This document shows, in pieces, positions 1 through 12,680 of a stretch of DNA of 64,000 nt. The translations under genes were made by a program, and so were the position numbers. The stretch is from positions 41,396,494-41,460,493 of the forward strand of contig NC_053045.1 in the NCBI RefSeq assembly GCF_003473485.1, read 5' to 3'. The notes beneath the pieces were generated by a model that was not told where the DNA came from, ran no database searches, and saw only the letters and a program-made list of their open reading frames with translations. The stretch's first letter is position 1, and every line of letters begins with the position of its first letter. Origin of the DNA: Medicago truncatula (Eukaryota > Streptophyta > Magnoliopsida > Fabales > Fabaceae).

Positions 1-362
1 AATTTATTTTGATTTTTCGACCGAAACGCGTAAAATCACAACTGAAACTGCACTTAAGTGCAGCAAAGCCAGATGCAGTTAACTGCTACTGGAGCCAGGA
101 GTAGTTAACTACCGCTGGGGATAAATTCGTAACTTCCATGTATTACGAAACTTAGCACATCATCTATATGTATTTTTATACAGGTGTCTATAAAGTTTCG
201 TAGAATTTTAAAAAGTTTCAATTTATTTTGATTTTTCGACCGAAACGCGTAAAATCACAACTGAAACTGCACTTAAGTGTAGCAAAGGCAGATGCAGTTA
301 ACTGCTGCTGAAGCCAGTAGTAGTTAACTACCGCTGAGGATAAATTCGTAACTTCCATGTGT
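1..362. repeat. Tandem repeat, 219-bp unit, about 1.65 copies
   Basis: A unit starting AATTTATTTTGATTTTTCGA at base 1 begins again at base 220, and the second copy is recognisable to about 362. The copies differ by a few substitutions, and the second is truncated where ordinary sequence begins. The unit contains short palindromic stretches such as GCACTTAAGTGC and the paired motif AGTTAACTGC/AGTTAACTAC. The array probably continues to the left of the window. It could be the edge of a satellite or an internal tandem repeat of a retroelement. Confidence 0.85.
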
Positions 363-500
363 TATTATGAATTTTTTGATGTCAAAAGAGCAATTTTCTA
401 GCTATGGATAGATAGATGTCTATCCTTAAAAATAAATAAATATAAGAGATGTCTAGTTAGTTTATACAATGGACGGCCCCAATAGTATGTATAAAGTATA

Positions 501-685
501 TGAGAAATGATATTTGTAAAACCAATTTGTGACAATTTTTAGATAATTTTCTCTCTCATACTCACATTATATTCTTACTCTCTCTCTTTATTTTTCTCTC
601 TCTATTGTTTTTGACCAATAAAAAGAGAGAAAATGAAGGTTATCAAAAAAGTTGTACCAAATGGTTGTTTAAATATCATTGCTCA
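501..685. mobile_element. MITE, 185 bp, same family as the one at 46448-46633
   Basis: The ends are imperfect inverted repeats, TGAGAAATGATATTTG at the left and AAATATCATTGCTCA at the right. The interior has TCTCTCT-rich and AGAGAGA-rich arms around a GACCAATAAAAAG centre. Length, terminal repeats and interior organisation match the 186-bp element in the upstream region of the first bHLH gene. No coding capacity. Superfamily not assigned because the target duplication is unclear. Confidence 0.65.
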
Positions 686-1988
686 AAATATATATCCCGC
701 CTTTGGTCATAGTTCTTCCTCGCACATATCCCCGCTTAAATGGATTCAACACAATACACATGGCATGAGACAATCACTGGTTTGTTTTTTGTTGAAAGGA
801 TGAGACAAGCATTGTTATCAAGCTATGGATCCGTCCTTAGTAAAATAAGGTAATTTATGTTACCCTTGTCACGTAAAATTTAATTACTTTTTTTTGAAGA
901 AGGGAAACTAACCCTTTCAAATTGACACTAGAGATAATTGAATCTGAAATTTTGAGGAGAAACATACTTCCAGGTTCCAAGCCAATACCACTAGACCAAC
1001 CCAAGTGGTATTCATAAATTCATAAATTTAATTACTTACATGTGCATATAGTTAACAATAGGGACAAAAGCGATTCATAAAATATTAAGGACTAAATTTC
1101 CAAGAGTTTTTTTATAGACTAAAAAGGAAATTAATAAATTGTGCAAGGACAAAACATTTTTTTATTATGAAGATTTCGGATTTGAACCAGAAATTCACAT
1201 AAAATGTTCAGCCTAACAATACATTAACAATTAAATTAGGTCTTGAAGACAAAAGGTGACAATTCCAGTGATTATGCTAACTAATTGAAGAATTTCAATG
1301 CAACATGACATGAGGTATTGCCCATCATGTTGTTTGGGAAACACAGACACAATTCCTGTATCATAATTATTTCCTTTATTTCCCCACTTTGCAAAATGAA
1401 AACAAAAACTTACCCCTTTAAAATAAAGTATGCATTTGATGGTTTTCAAAGTCAAAAGTATTTGCATTATCCTCTCCACTTTTGTTAAAGCTTATTAGTG
1501 GAAGGTGATGTGGGGGCATTTTCCAAATAAATCAAAGAATTCTCCAAATATTTAAATATATATGACTAATCAAAAAACCAATCTTATAAAGTGTTTTATT
1601 GTAACTAATTTATAGATGCACAACTAAGAAACATGAAATGGTTGGTTCCATTGTCAACTCAAATAAAGTCTAATTGGAGATGGTTCCTTTTTTACTTATT
1701 TTAATTATTTTTTCTTATTGTTCAAGCTATGTGAAAGTGACCCTGCTGCTTGCAAGTAGTCATGGACCTCATCCATAAATTAAAGAAAAAGAAAAAGCAT
1801 TCATGTATATCATCAATAGATCTTTCATGATTAAAGATTTTATCTTGATAGCTGTGTTTCGATTATATTATTCTCATCAGCTACAGCCCTCAAATTTTAA
1901 AGCATGTCAAAGTAATCTTAGAGAGTAAAAGTAAGTATTTTGATATTTAATTGTAGAAGTGGAATACATTGAACATTCTAAAAAAAAA
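686..1988. other. Intergenic, no gene recognised
   Basis: AT-rich sequence with no open frame resembling a protein. Around 890-1020 there is a degenerate stretch (ACCACTAGACCAACCCAAG) of the kind seen at SINE-like repeats, too decayed to classify. The 82-residue open frame at 1231-1479 on the minus strand has no recognisable domain and looks like chance. Confidence 0.5.
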
Positions 1989-1989
1989 A

Positions 1990-2490
1990 GAGTTAAATAT
2001 GTTTTTGGTCCCTATAAATATGTCAATTTTTCGTTTTAGTCCCTTTAAAATTTTCCTTCAACTTTTAGTCCCTATAAAGTTTTCAATCTTCACTTTTGGT
2101 CCCTCTTTTAAAGTAAACTCATATGTAGAATTCATATTATTTAATAAAATTTTCCAGATAAATTCAAAATATTATAAGAATGACTCCAAAAAAAATTAAG
2201 AATTTTTTAACAAAACATGAATTTAATATGAATTTTTATATTGTTTATGGTTAAAAATTCATATTTAATTTGTGTTTTGTTAAAAAAATCTAATTTTTTT
2301 TAGGAATTGTTTTTAGAATATTTGACACATTTCTGCACAATTTCATTAAAAAAATAAAAAAATTAAATTAAAAATAGGGACTAAAAGTAGTGATTGAAAA
2401 TTTTATAGGGACTAAAAGTTGAAGGAAAATTTTAGAGGGACTAAAACGAAAAATTGACATATTTATAGGGACCAAAAACATATTTAACCC
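1990..2490. mobile_element. Long-TIR MITE (GGGACTAAAA family), about 500 bp
   Basis: The left arm runs from GTTAAATATGTTTTTGGTCC through repeated TAGTCCCT motifs. The right arm is its reverse complement, ending GGGACCAAAAACATATTTAA just before 2490. The terminal inverted repeats are over 100 bp, so a transcript could fold into a long hairpin. Both flanks are A runs (7-9 A), compatible with an A-rich 9-bp target duplication as made by Mutator-like elements, but A runs are weak evidence. Non-coding; the 76-residue open frame in the left arm is an artefact of the repeat. Confidence 0.8.
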
Positions 2491-4435
2491 AAAAAAATAT
2501 TTAAGAAAAAATTCAGTTTCCAAACATTATAATAGTCTTTGAACTACTACAATGATTTAGTATGGAAAAATGTTTCATGTGGTATACACTTTACACTGGA
2601 TTAATATTTGAAAATCGTTTAAAACTCAAACAACCATCAATTTCATTTCATGTAAGTACAAATTTATGGTATTATTTGTTCCGAAATGATTATGACTCAA
2701 TCAATATCTGTTTAACAAATATTACATTGCGTCTCAAAAACTCAATTTATATTCATTTTCTTTGTTTTTTCTCTTTCCAAATAACACCTGATTTATTGTA
2801 AAAAAAAAAAAAATATAACACCTGATTTTGTGACTGTCACGAGTATGAAGACAATGAAGAACTCTGAACTTCTACTTAAAGTTGATGATGTTGGTGGTCA
2901 TTGAAAGTTTTCAACCACTTATAAACATTATCAACTTGTAAATCAGGTGAAACACTTCTCCCCCAACAATCAGCTCAACCTACATAGACAAACATACCAG
3001 ACATCATCATTTTTAATTGGCTATAATGCTCTGATAAATTGCCAATTATTCTGACCCCGCGTTTCACGGAAAGTGTTTCAAACTTTCAACAGCATTGTCC
3101 AATTTTATCACATTTCACCAATAACATATATACATATGTATAATTGAATTTAGTGAAAAGAGCTAGTTTTCTACTACATGAAAAATTAATGTTAAAACCC
3201 TAGCTAAAAAATGTGTGTTGATATTTAGTATCTGATCGTGTCTCGAATATAACTATCTGTCTTGCGCGATACCAAAAAAATGTGGCAGTGATAGCCTTTA
3301 CCATATTTCATGACAAAAAAAATCAATGTAGGTGGGTCTCACCTATATAATACTACCACTACAAATGTGTCCTTATGACTTTCCTCTACCATACCATATA
3401 TCACCAATTATCTACACTGTTGCTAGCTTCTCTTTCACTCCATCACATGTTTATAATAATAATGTGAATGTGGTTATTTATTTTTGTTTTAACTTTATGG
3501 TAACATCTAAGCTAAATAATTAATAATAGGTTTGGAACTTTATATATATTATGAGCTGTCGGTGGAGATGTTAAGCATCCTATGACAAATATCCGTTCAA
3601 AGTACTTTTTCTAGCAACTTACCAGCCATTCTCATTTTCTCATTTCTTTCACTTTCACCTTCCAACTACATTTTCACACCAAAACTTGTTAAAGTCTTCT
3701 TCATGCTACGTTTTGCAAGGTACAAGTTGCAGCATTATGCTCTCTTTTACTCCTCTTAGTGCACATTTTCTTCTATATTTTTCTCTAATTCATGCTGTTA
3801 TAGATTTTCAGTGCATAGCATTTTTGCCAGTTTGAAACAGTTTTTCTTCTTCTTTTCATCAAGACAGATTATGAGTTCTGTAAGCACTAAGCAGTTTTAA
3901 CTGAAAACAACGTTTCTATGTTGAAAGTGTGCAATATACTAACAAATATTACCATAACTTAATTGAAGAAGCATATATATGAAAGCATGTATATGTTAGT
4001 CCCACTAATTTTTAAAGGATGGATAGTAATTAACTTCTAAAAATTTGCATGGAAACATGTGTATAGTATGTAGTCTCTATAAAATCCAGATGGTACAAAT
4101 GTGAATATATAGTTAAGTGTTAGCTGTAGTTATATACAATTGTACTTGGCTCTTATTCATGTTAGGTAGTGTTGGGGTCAAGGGGAGCTCTTAAATCACT
4201 TGTAACAATACTATAAAGAATGAATATGACACCACAAATGAGTTGACCTGACTTTGAAATTCACAGTTGTCTAGTATGAACCCATATTTCTTTGGTTTAA
4301 CTTTTTGGTTGCTCAATGCAATTTTTTTACTGCCAAAAATATAGAAAACTAATGAAGGAAATAGAAATTATCCTCACAAATAGTTACTGTACAATAGCAT
4401 GAAGTTTTCTCTTTTTTTCAATAGAATCTGAAATC
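2491..4435 (+). promoter_or_regulatory. Upstream region of the FPP gene
   Basis: No protein-like frame is visible. The stretch presumably contains the promoter and 5' UTR of the FPP gene that starts at 4436. A leader exon is possible near 3600-3730, where pyrimidine-rich sequence is followed by GCAAG|GTACAAG, which resembles a splice donor. I could not fix a transcription start. The 79- and 63-residue open frames at 2562-2801 and 3332-3523 look like chance. Confidence 0.35.
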
Positions 4436-7400
4436 ATGAATCATAAGCCATGGCATTGGAGGAAAAAATCTATGGAGAAGACAATCTTTGCAGCTGACAA
4501 AGTTGTCAGTCCTTCTCAAATTATTGAAAAAGAGGTACTTAGTGCTTTATTTCACACATTTTTAAATTACACATTTTCTTATTACTCTTGTTTTATGGAA
4601 ACCAGAAACTTATTGAGCCATTATTCTTGGTTAAGTTTTGACAATCTGTTAATCAATTATAATTCTCTTTTTAGAACTGAATTCATTAGAGAAATGTTTG
4701 ATTTGATTAATACACTAACAATACTACATTTATCAGGCACACGATCTTTCAACAGATAAGGAAAGTGGATCAAAAAGATCATCGAGAAGTCTAAACGAAA
4801 AGTTGGCAAAAGTCCTCGTTGATTCTCCTGTTGGAGTAAAATCTGACGAAGATTTAGACAAAAAAGTGCATGCTGAAATTGTTGCTCCTTCAGATGAAAC
4901 ACTGCAGGAACCTTTGCAGCCTTTAAGTTGTGTTGAAGAAGAACAAGAGCAAACACCGTGTGTCGTCATTCCAAATATATCAAAAGAGCATGAGAAGATT
5001 CAGAAAGAATTAGAAGAGAAACTTACAGAAGCAAATAAAAAGATAGATGAGTTAACTGCTAAGAATACTTGTCTATCTAATGCTTTACTCTCCAAAGAGG
5101 AATTGATTGGGGACCTATTAAGATGTAAACAAGAAGCAGATGAAGAGTTTAAGACTCTGATGACAAGGTTAGATTCCACAGAAAAGGAGAATGCATTACT
5201 AAGATATGAGTTTAACACGTTGGAGAAGGAACTTGAGATACGGAAGGAGGAGATGGACTATAGCCGTCAGTATGCAGATGCATCACACAAACAATATCTT
5301 GAGAGTTCTCAGAAAGCCTCAAAGTTAGAAGCCGAGTGTCAGAGACTCCGCCTCGTGATTCAAAAAAGATCTCCCGGTCTTGCTGGTTCGGTGAATAGGA
5401 AGAATGAAATCGGAACAATGAGAAAAGAGACAGGTATGGTAAGAAAGAAGTTAAATCCTAATAGGGACATGCTTTACAAAAATAATGATGTTGGAAACTC
5501 TACACGAGTATCCCAAAAGAGTATCGGCTTGATGATCAAACATATACAGGATATGGATGAAGAAAACAAGGCTCTCAAAAGAATTTTAAACGAGAAAAAC
5601 TCTGAACTAGATTCTTCAAGATTTATGTATGGTGAAACAGCATCCAGGTTGTCACAGGCTGAGATTCTTCTTAGAAAATTTTCTGAAAATTACAAGTCCA
5701 TGGAACTAGCAAGGTGTTATCCTACATCAAATGAACTTCCTTCAATGTCAAATTTTGACATTTCTAGTGATGATGAGGCTATCTCTTCTGGATCCTGGGC
5801 AAATGCTCTTATTTCGGAACTTGAATATTTACGAGTTTCGGAGGCTAAAATTCAGGAGAACAATAAAGCCATAGAAGCTCAGGACATGTACTCCATGGAT
5901 GATTTTGTTGAGATGGAGAAAAGGGCTATAGTTTCTGTTAATACACCGAAAGAAGGATACTTGTCCGATGTAAGTGGGAGGGAGCTAGTGCCAGTTGAAC
6001 AAGATTTTGACCTCGGTGAGACAAATAAGGAGATCCAATTCAAACATACAACAAATCAAAACCAATTTGATTGGCTTCAGATTGTTTTGAATGCCATGTT
6101 GAAGGAAAAACGCATATCGAAACGAAGTCTCGATGAACTATTTGATGACATAAAAATCGCATTCGGGTGTATAAATCGCTCAAATGCTCCTTGCAAATCT
6201 GAGATAACTCAAAAGTCAGTGGATCATGGAGAATCTGATTCTTTTCATGTTAAAAGTTTCAGTGGTTTTACCGAAGCAGTCCATAGAATTATCAAGCTCA
6301 TTGAAGGAATTGCTCCGAAGTCATTTATCTGCAACAATGGTCCAGATTGCTTGGAGGAGAACCAGCATTCAGTTTCAGACTTATCTCCATCACCTAAATC
6401 CAAAGATTACTTTGTTCATGTTTTCCAATGGAAGGTTTCAGACTTGAATCCACTTCTGCATCAACTTGTTCACACCTGCAAAAATTTACTAACAGGAAGA
6501 GCTGATTTTGAAAATTTTGCTGAGGAAGTTGCATTTGCTTTGGACTGGAGCATTAATAACTGCGCTAACTCCACAAATGCGTCAATTGCAAGGGATAAGA
6601 TAAAGAAGCATTTTAACAGTTTTCTGTCGGTAAATGAAAATGAAAATCAAATAGATGTTGACGACAAACAATCTTTCCGCACACCTTCAGATGCACATCC
6701 AGATGATAAGTCTGATGAGAGTAATCAGCATGACTTCCTTGAAGAAATTGGAAAATTAAAAGATGATCTGAGGAATACAAAATCTGCTAAGGAAGACTTG
6801 GAAGAAAAGCTTCTGTCAGTAACTAATGAGAGTGAGAATTTGAAAAAACAGTGTCATGAAGCACAAAATAGCATCAGAAGTTTAGAATCGGAAATAGAGA
6901 CATTGAAAGAATCCAAAGCCATTATTGAAGAGCAGATTGAAAAACAAATGATGATAAATGAAGATCTTGACACACAGCTTACAATAGCCCAGGCAAAGTT
7001 AAATGCCATCTTTCAAAAAATTTCGTCGTTAGAATTTGAATTAGAGGATAAAAAGAACTCGTGCGAGGAATTAGAAGCAACATGTCTTGAGCTTCAACTT
7101 CAGCTAGAAAGGTAAACAAAAAAAATTCTTTTTTCACCCTTCTCCCTTTTCGGTTTCTAGCCTTTTTGAATTTTCTTTTGCTTTTCTGGTTAATAAATCT
7201 GATTTTGTAATCATGCTTACAGCATTGCAAAGAAGGAATCTCCAACAAATGGAAGATGTGAAGTCGAAAAGATATATCGAACTGTAAGAAGTTTAGGTCT
7301 TATTTAACTCAAGATATATGTCGCAAACTATTATCAATTATATTTTTTTGTATGTTGCTATGGCATATCAATTGTTTGTATTATCAATTACATTTCTATT

Positions 7401-7913
7401 TTCATTTGATTCAAACACTTAATCAACAAATCTCAATGAAAAAAAAATCAGGGCTGGGAGATCACAACAGCTTCATCAAAGTTAGCAGAGTGCCAAGAGA
7501 GTATTGCCAACCTTGGGAAACAACTCAAAGCACTTGCTTCATCTAATGAAGCAGCACTTTTAGAAAAGGTTGTATCCACGACTAGTTCTATGGCCATTCC
7601 ATCTCAGAAGAAGAACTTGATCAAACGATCCTCACTACTCAACCATATGCAAGCCGAGGATGATGTTAAAGAAGGGATGCATAAATCTGTCGCAAAAGAA
7701 GAAAGCAAAATTGCTGAAGATGCACAACAGCCACCCCTTATTCAATCAGAAAATGGAAGTGTTTTGCAAACAGATATGACTTCAAAGCAAAATGATAGGA
7801 GCAATGCCAAAGGACATCTAGCAATTGTACCGAGGAGAAAACAAGGAGCCTTTGATTTTCTGAGGAAGCTGTTTTTAAGAAGAAAGAAAGGGAGGAGTAG
7901 AGGAACAAGATAG
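4436..7913 (+). CDS. FPP: Filament-like plant protein (FPP), long coiled-coil protein
   Basis: Four coding exons fit splice consensus and keep phase: 4436-4534, 4737-7111, 7223-7283 and 7452-7913, giving about 998 residues. The N-terminus (MNHKPWHWRKKSMEK) is the basic, tryptophan-rich start typical of FPPs. Heptad-rich coiled coil follows, with blocks around residues 95-220, 275-330 and 660-800. A serine-rich SDDEAISSGSWANAL-type segment after the first blocks is an FPP/DUF869 hallmark. The C-terminus ends in a basic FDFLRKLFLRRKKGRSRG tail. FPPs are plant-specific relatives of tomato LeFPP, which binds the nuclear-envelope-associated MAF1; some family members are linked to microtubules and vesicle traffic. 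The partner of this one cannot be read from sequence. The 770-residue frame opening at 4803 is exon 2 read from a non-ATG codon; the true start is the ATG in exon 1. Confidence 0.93.
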
Positions 7914-8750
7914 TAACAAAAACATGATTGAGAATGGAAATAAAGTTAAGCTCAGCAGCTAATATTCTTTCTATCATGTTTGAATTTTAGTGCTCGACAG
8001 ATTTTGGTGTTTTTTGGGTGGCAATGGCTTTTTTGATTACTGCAGTTCGGAGCTGAGGCCATCCTGTGAGAGGTTTTCTGTTGTAGAAATTGCTGGTGTA
8101 CATATATCGACATTGCTTTACTGGTATTTCAGATTAAACGCGCTGATATATGTAATGAGTTTGGTTTGCAATAGTTGTTTTGTGTAATGCTAAACAAATA
8201 ACAAGAAAAACTAACAAAAGAAAATTAGTCTCATTACCACCCCCTTACACTGTGTAGTTTTACATAATTTTACTTATTCCATCATGATTAATAAGCAGTT
8301 CACAAAATAAAATAAAATTAATAACATGTTTGGATTCGCGGTTATTTGGAATTTGATCATCTGACACACCATATATATCAAAGCAGTAGCTTCTCCATCT
8401 AACTTGCGATACACCTTATATTTTCCAACAGCAATAAAAGCGAAGATTTAGATAAAGGACGGTTTTTTGATCAAAAAAAGAGAAGGCAAAGGACAGTTTG
8501 ATTTAGTTTTTAACTTATGAAAACTACTCAGCTAACACAACAATTCCCAACTCATAAGCATACTTCCTTTTCTACAAACACTAGAAGCAACCCTGCTTGA
8601 GCATCAAATAATATCAGTTTGCCATTACTCTTGTAGGGATATTTCTATTCCATTACGGATTCCAACATCTTCAGAAAACAAGCATACACTAAACATCAAG
8701 CATGAGGAGAGAAATTCCAAACAAAAATATAGATTTAAGTCCTCGCTATG
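7914..8750 (+). other. FPP 3' UTR and downstream flank
   Basis: Presumed 3' UTR directly after the FPP stop, then AT-rich sequence without a gene. Segments from here (for example around 8295-8420 and 8487-8735) recur in degenerate form around 9180-9280, 9962-10020 and 10620-10725. The flank is therefore part of an old duplication. Confidence 0.5.
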
Positions 8751-9015
8751 CAACCACACGCTAGCTGAGGATGATGATCAAGAGGAGTGCATGTGTTTGA
8801 CAAAAATAAAGCAAAAGCATAAAAAACAGTGCTTTGCAAACTCCTCATGTCATGGTTAACAAGAATGACTTTCGAGCAAAATGGTAGAAGCGACGCAGCA
8901 GGATGTCCGTCAATTGTAACATGTAAAATTCAATTTTTTGAGGAAGTTGTTTAAGATAGAAAGGGAGGAGTAGAGGAGCCTAGTTATTAGCCAATGCTTG
9001 ATTGAAAATTATCGA
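8751..9015 (+). pseudogene. Decayed duplicate of the last FPP exon
   Basis: The stretch aligns with the FPP terminal exon (about 7638-7930). CAACCACACGCTAGCTGAGG matches the segment at 7638, AGTGCTTTGCAAACTCC matches AGTGTTTTGCAAACAG, and a GAGGAAGTTGTTTAAGATAG segment followed by AAAGGGAGGAGTAGAGGA matches the basic C-terminal tail. Small insertions, deletions and substitutions destroy the frame. No upstream FPP exons are present, so this is a partial tandem duplication and not a second gene. Confidence 0.75.
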
Positions 9016-10909
9016 CATTATGATGTTTTATATAATTGAAAACAAATAAGCACTGCGATGTTGTGCCTCAAATTCATTCACATACATGTTCCAAAAAATA
9101 CTTCTATCTTTAGGTTTTTAACTTGTACATTAAGAGCACAAGTAAACATTTCCCTCAACTTATTCATCACATCATTAAGCGGTTCATAAAATGGAAAAAC
9201 GTTGAACTCATTGTTACTTGGAAATGAACATGTGGTTCAACAAATAACTCCAAAGAGTAGCTTCTCACTCTAACGTACAGAGCCACCAATCACCATGAAT
9301 ACTCAAAATCCAAACAGATACAGATTCAGCAATAATTGCGGAAAATCTATGGATCTTTTAAAATAAAAAACAATTAAATCCAAAACTTGTCTGCAAAATA
9401 AAAAAAAATTAAGACTCGTGCACCTACGTCTTCCACCCACTTTACCAATCATCCCTTTCACTCCCAGGTTTCAACAATAGTATCGTTATTTCTGAGAATC
9501 TCCCATTCATGAACCACATCCCATTGCAATTACATCATGTCTAATACCATGTAAGTAATATATCTAAGACTTCATTTTTTGAAAATCATAGCCTCTTATT
9601 ATTTCTGCATAGGTACCTATAGCAGATAAAGACACCTTGCATGACAGGCAAGGAAATTGACTGGCCGTTTAAAGGATGGGAACCAGTGTAACGAAGTTAA
9701 TAAACGGATTTGGCTCATATTTAAAATTCATTGCCCCGCTTATATATTTTTGAAGTTATAGAACTCAAATGAGTTACAATGGTGAGATGATCAGCATAAT
9801 CAAATCTTATTGGATTCAAACATGAGATGACATCCTGAATAAACTGTCAATGTTGGCTTAAAATAATTCATACCACAAACATACTCCATAGAGGTACAAC
9901 AACATACTCTCTCTCATTCTCAAAGAAACCCACTTTACTTTGATCCATGGACAGGTATTCCAAAACACATATTTGATTTAGTTTCTAACTTATGAAAACT
10001 CCACATCTTATAAACAACAATTCCAAACTCATAGCCATGATTCTGGAAAATTTGAAGCATTTGATTTCAAAATTCTTATCATTATAGAATCATTTTAACA
10101 TCCTTGGTATTACACCAACATAAATTGTTATCCACAGACCACAACTATATCATTACCCAGTAACAGTGGAAGAGAGATTGAAAACAGATAAAGGTAACTA
10201 AACATACACAACCTAGAACTTAATTGTGAAATGTATGCAAGCAAGAACATGGCCCTGCAACAATTATTATAATTCACAGCTCTAGAAATATCCCATTTTA
10301 AGCTTCATATAATATCTATGAAACACGACACAAAATGACATCAAAATTCAATGTAATCCCATGTAGACACAGACGCCTATCAGATGACAAGACATGCCTT
10401 TGATCAGAAGTGTTTGTGCTACATAGGACCGTTTGGATTGGCTTATTTTTGTTCTTACATAAAACAGCTTATGCAAATAAACTTGTATGTATCATCCATA
10501 AGCTGCCTAGGTAGTTATTGAAAAAACACAACAATTTTCGTAACCAAAAACTTGTGAATTAACGTAAAAACTTAGCTTTTTGCATAAGCTAAAAAATGTG
10601 CAAATCCAAACAGGCCCATAGAATAATATCATTTTACCTTCACTAAAAGGATATTTCAATTCCACTGCCGATTTCAACATACACAGAAAAACAAGCAGAA
10701 ATTCAAAACAAAAATATAGATTCATAGATATATGTGATACTTCAAAAATCCCATACAAACCTAAAAAACAATTCAAATCATAATCTCAACGACAGTACTA
10801 CGAAACAACATAAAAAGTTTCCACAGCATAAAACATGAACCAAAATCTTAAACAAACAAGCAAAAATAAAAGACACCTCTTTCTCCATTCCTCTCCCCAA
10901 CAAACACCT
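9016..10909. other. Intergenic with degenerate duplicated blocks; 3' flank of RPS16
   Basis: No coding region recognised. Blocks at about 9170-9290, 9962-10030 and 10620-10725 are degenerate copies of the flank at 8295-8735. The right end (about 10750-10909) should hold the 3' UTR of the minus-strand RPS16 gene. The 89-residue minus frame at 10507-10776 has no family resemblance. Confidence 0.45.
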
Positions 10910-11341
10910 TCAACGGTAAGATTTCTGGAACCTAGCACGAGCACCACGTCCACCAAACTTCTTAGGCTCACAACGCCTAGGATCAGCAACAAGCAAAGTC
11001 CTATCATACCTCACCAGAATATCCTTGATCTCCTTCTTGCTCTGTTCATCAACATACTTCTGGTAATAAGCAACCAAAGCCTTTGCAATACTCTGCCTGA
11101 TGGCGTAAATCTGAGCGGTGTGACCTCCGCCGTTCACACGGATGCGCATGTCGACTCCAGCAAAACGGTGCTTTCCTAACAAGAGGATTGGTTCAAAGGC
11201 TTTGAAGCGGAGGATCTCTGGTTCAACCAACTCGATCGGGGCTCCATTGATCTTGATCAATCCACGGCCACGTTTGCAGTAGGTGACGGCCACAGCGTTC
11301 TTCTTCCTACCGAAACATTGCACTTGCTCAAGTTTTTCCAT
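10910..11341 (-). CDS. RPS16: 40S ribosomal protein S16 (uS9)
   Basis: A single uninterrupted frame of 143 codons begins [20 protein letters not shown] and ends with the family signature [14 protein letters not shown]. It contains [20 protein letters not shown], the conserved uS9 core. Plant S16 is usually 143-146 residues, so this copy is full length. uS9 sits in the head of the small subunit and its C-terminal tail reaches the P-site tRNA; the terminal YR is intact. Being intronless is normal for plant S16 genes. A telo-box lies just upstream of the start, as in many ribosomal-protein promoters. Confidence 0.97.
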   Translation of the reverse strand: MEKLEQVQCFGRKKNAVAVTYCKRGRGLIKINGAPIELVEPEILRFKAFEPILLLGKHRFAGVDMRIRVNGGGHTAQIYAIRQSIAKALVAYYQKYVDEQSKKEIKDILVRYDRTLLVADPRRCEPKKFGGRGARARFQKSYR

Positions 11342-11374
11342 TTCTTCTTCGCTCTGTGAATTCGGCTTCAGTCA

Positions 11375-11383
11375 AAACCCTAA
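11375..11383 (+). promoter_or_regulatory. Telo-box AAACCCTAA in the RPS16 leader/promoter
   Basis: AAACCCTAA lies about 35 bp upstream of the RPS16 ATG, and a reverse-oriented TAGGGTTT follows at about 11434. Telo-boxes are known elements of plant ribosomal-protein and other growth-related promoters, so this is the likely control site. The assignment rests on motif and position only. Confidence 0.6.
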
Positions 11384-11547
11384 TTCCGCAGCGCAGAGAA
11401 GCGAAAGAGAAGAGATTGGATTTTATATGATGGTAGGGTTTTAGACTAAGTTCAAGTTGAATATGGTTGGTTAAAACTTGTAATAAGTAATAACCACCTT
11501 AAAAAAAAAAAATGGAATAACACAATGAGTTGAGAATGTATATTTTC

Positions 11548-12680
11548 GGGCATGTATTGGATTAAGATTTTAAAAGGTTATTTTTGTAAAAGAAGTCTTT
11601 GAGATTTTAAAATTTTTTATAAGATTGTCTTAATTCTGTGAGAATTTAAAAGACTTTAATGGATTCATAACACACATTTTAATGGATTCATAACACTAAT
11701 TTTAAGATTTTTTTTTTTTTTTTTAATTTGAATAAAGAAAAACCATGTTTTTCCCTAATAAAAAAAGTGATTATTGCTTAAAAATTATCTCTACATTTTA
11801 TTTGCTAACGACTTATTGGCATCACACAATCCCCTATTTATAGCATCCATAAGGAGGTGCAACAATCTAATAGTTTCATCCATGGTCCAAGCTACATAAC
11901 TATCTTTGTCTTTATCCTTCTCTCGATTGTTTTCTTGTTCATTTGATCACTAATATGTATAAAGAACGAACTAGATATTTTTACTAAAACAATTGTTGTT
12001 TCCTAATTGTCAAAAGTATGATGACTATATACCAAATAATATATATTCAATAAAAATAAAGAGAAAAACTACCTAATAATAAAAATAACACTCACTTATT
12101 ATTTAATAATAATAATAATAATAATAACAACACAATATCAATAAAATGAAAATGATTAATCAATATAACCAAATAATATCAGTGAAACAATTGTGGAAAG
12201 AAAAAGTAACAACAAATCATAAAATAAAATAAAATAATGACAATGAATTGTTGTAAAAATAAAACAAAATTGGACGAAAGGAAAAAAAAACGAGAAATTG
12301 GAATGTAAAAAACATGGTATAGAAAGAATCGGACTAAAAAATAACAACAAATCAGACAAAAAAAAAGTGGATATGTATTTTATTTTTTTTAAATCTCAAG
12401 GGAGACAGAAAAGTGTTGAGGCTATGTGTGAGATTGTTAGTAGATACATTTTACACTAAAATGTCTCACAAAATCCATTACTCACAATAATCCATTAAAA
12501 TCCGTAGAATTTTGAATACCAATAGACAATTTTTAAGTTGTGCAAAATCTCAATTGAATACCACCGAATTTTATTGGACTCATTAAAAAATCTTGAAAAT
12601 CCTAATTGAATACTACACGACTTTTTTAAAACGAAAAAGTCTTTTAAAATCCATTGAAATCTCAATCCAATACACCCCCC
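11548..12680. mobile_element. Non-autonomous DNA transposon, about 1.13 kb
   Basis: The left end GGGCATGTATTGGATTAAGA is mirrored by a right end whose reverse complement starts GGGGGGTGTATTGGATTGAG. Both ends carry subterminal repeats: at the left TTTAATGGATTCATAACAC occurs twice near 11655-11700, and at the right AATTGAATAC/AATCCAATAC variants recur between 12500 and 12675. A TTC triplet flanks each side, which could be a 3-bp target duplication. No transposase frame is visible. Clustered subterminal repeats are common in hAT and CACTA elements, so the superfamily stays open. Confidence 0.6.
12105..12126. repeat. (AAT)n microsatellite
   Basis: Perfect AAT repeats, inside the non-autonomous transposon at 11548-12680. 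Confidence 0.9.

Noticed and set aside
4657..5418. Several minus-strand open frames (68-99 residues) opposite the FPP gene
   Set aside because: They mirror the coiled-coil codons of FPP exon 2 and have no family resemblance.
10507..11179. Open frames around and antisense to RPS16
   Set aside because: They are shadows of RPS16 or of its 3' flank; no domain and no start context.
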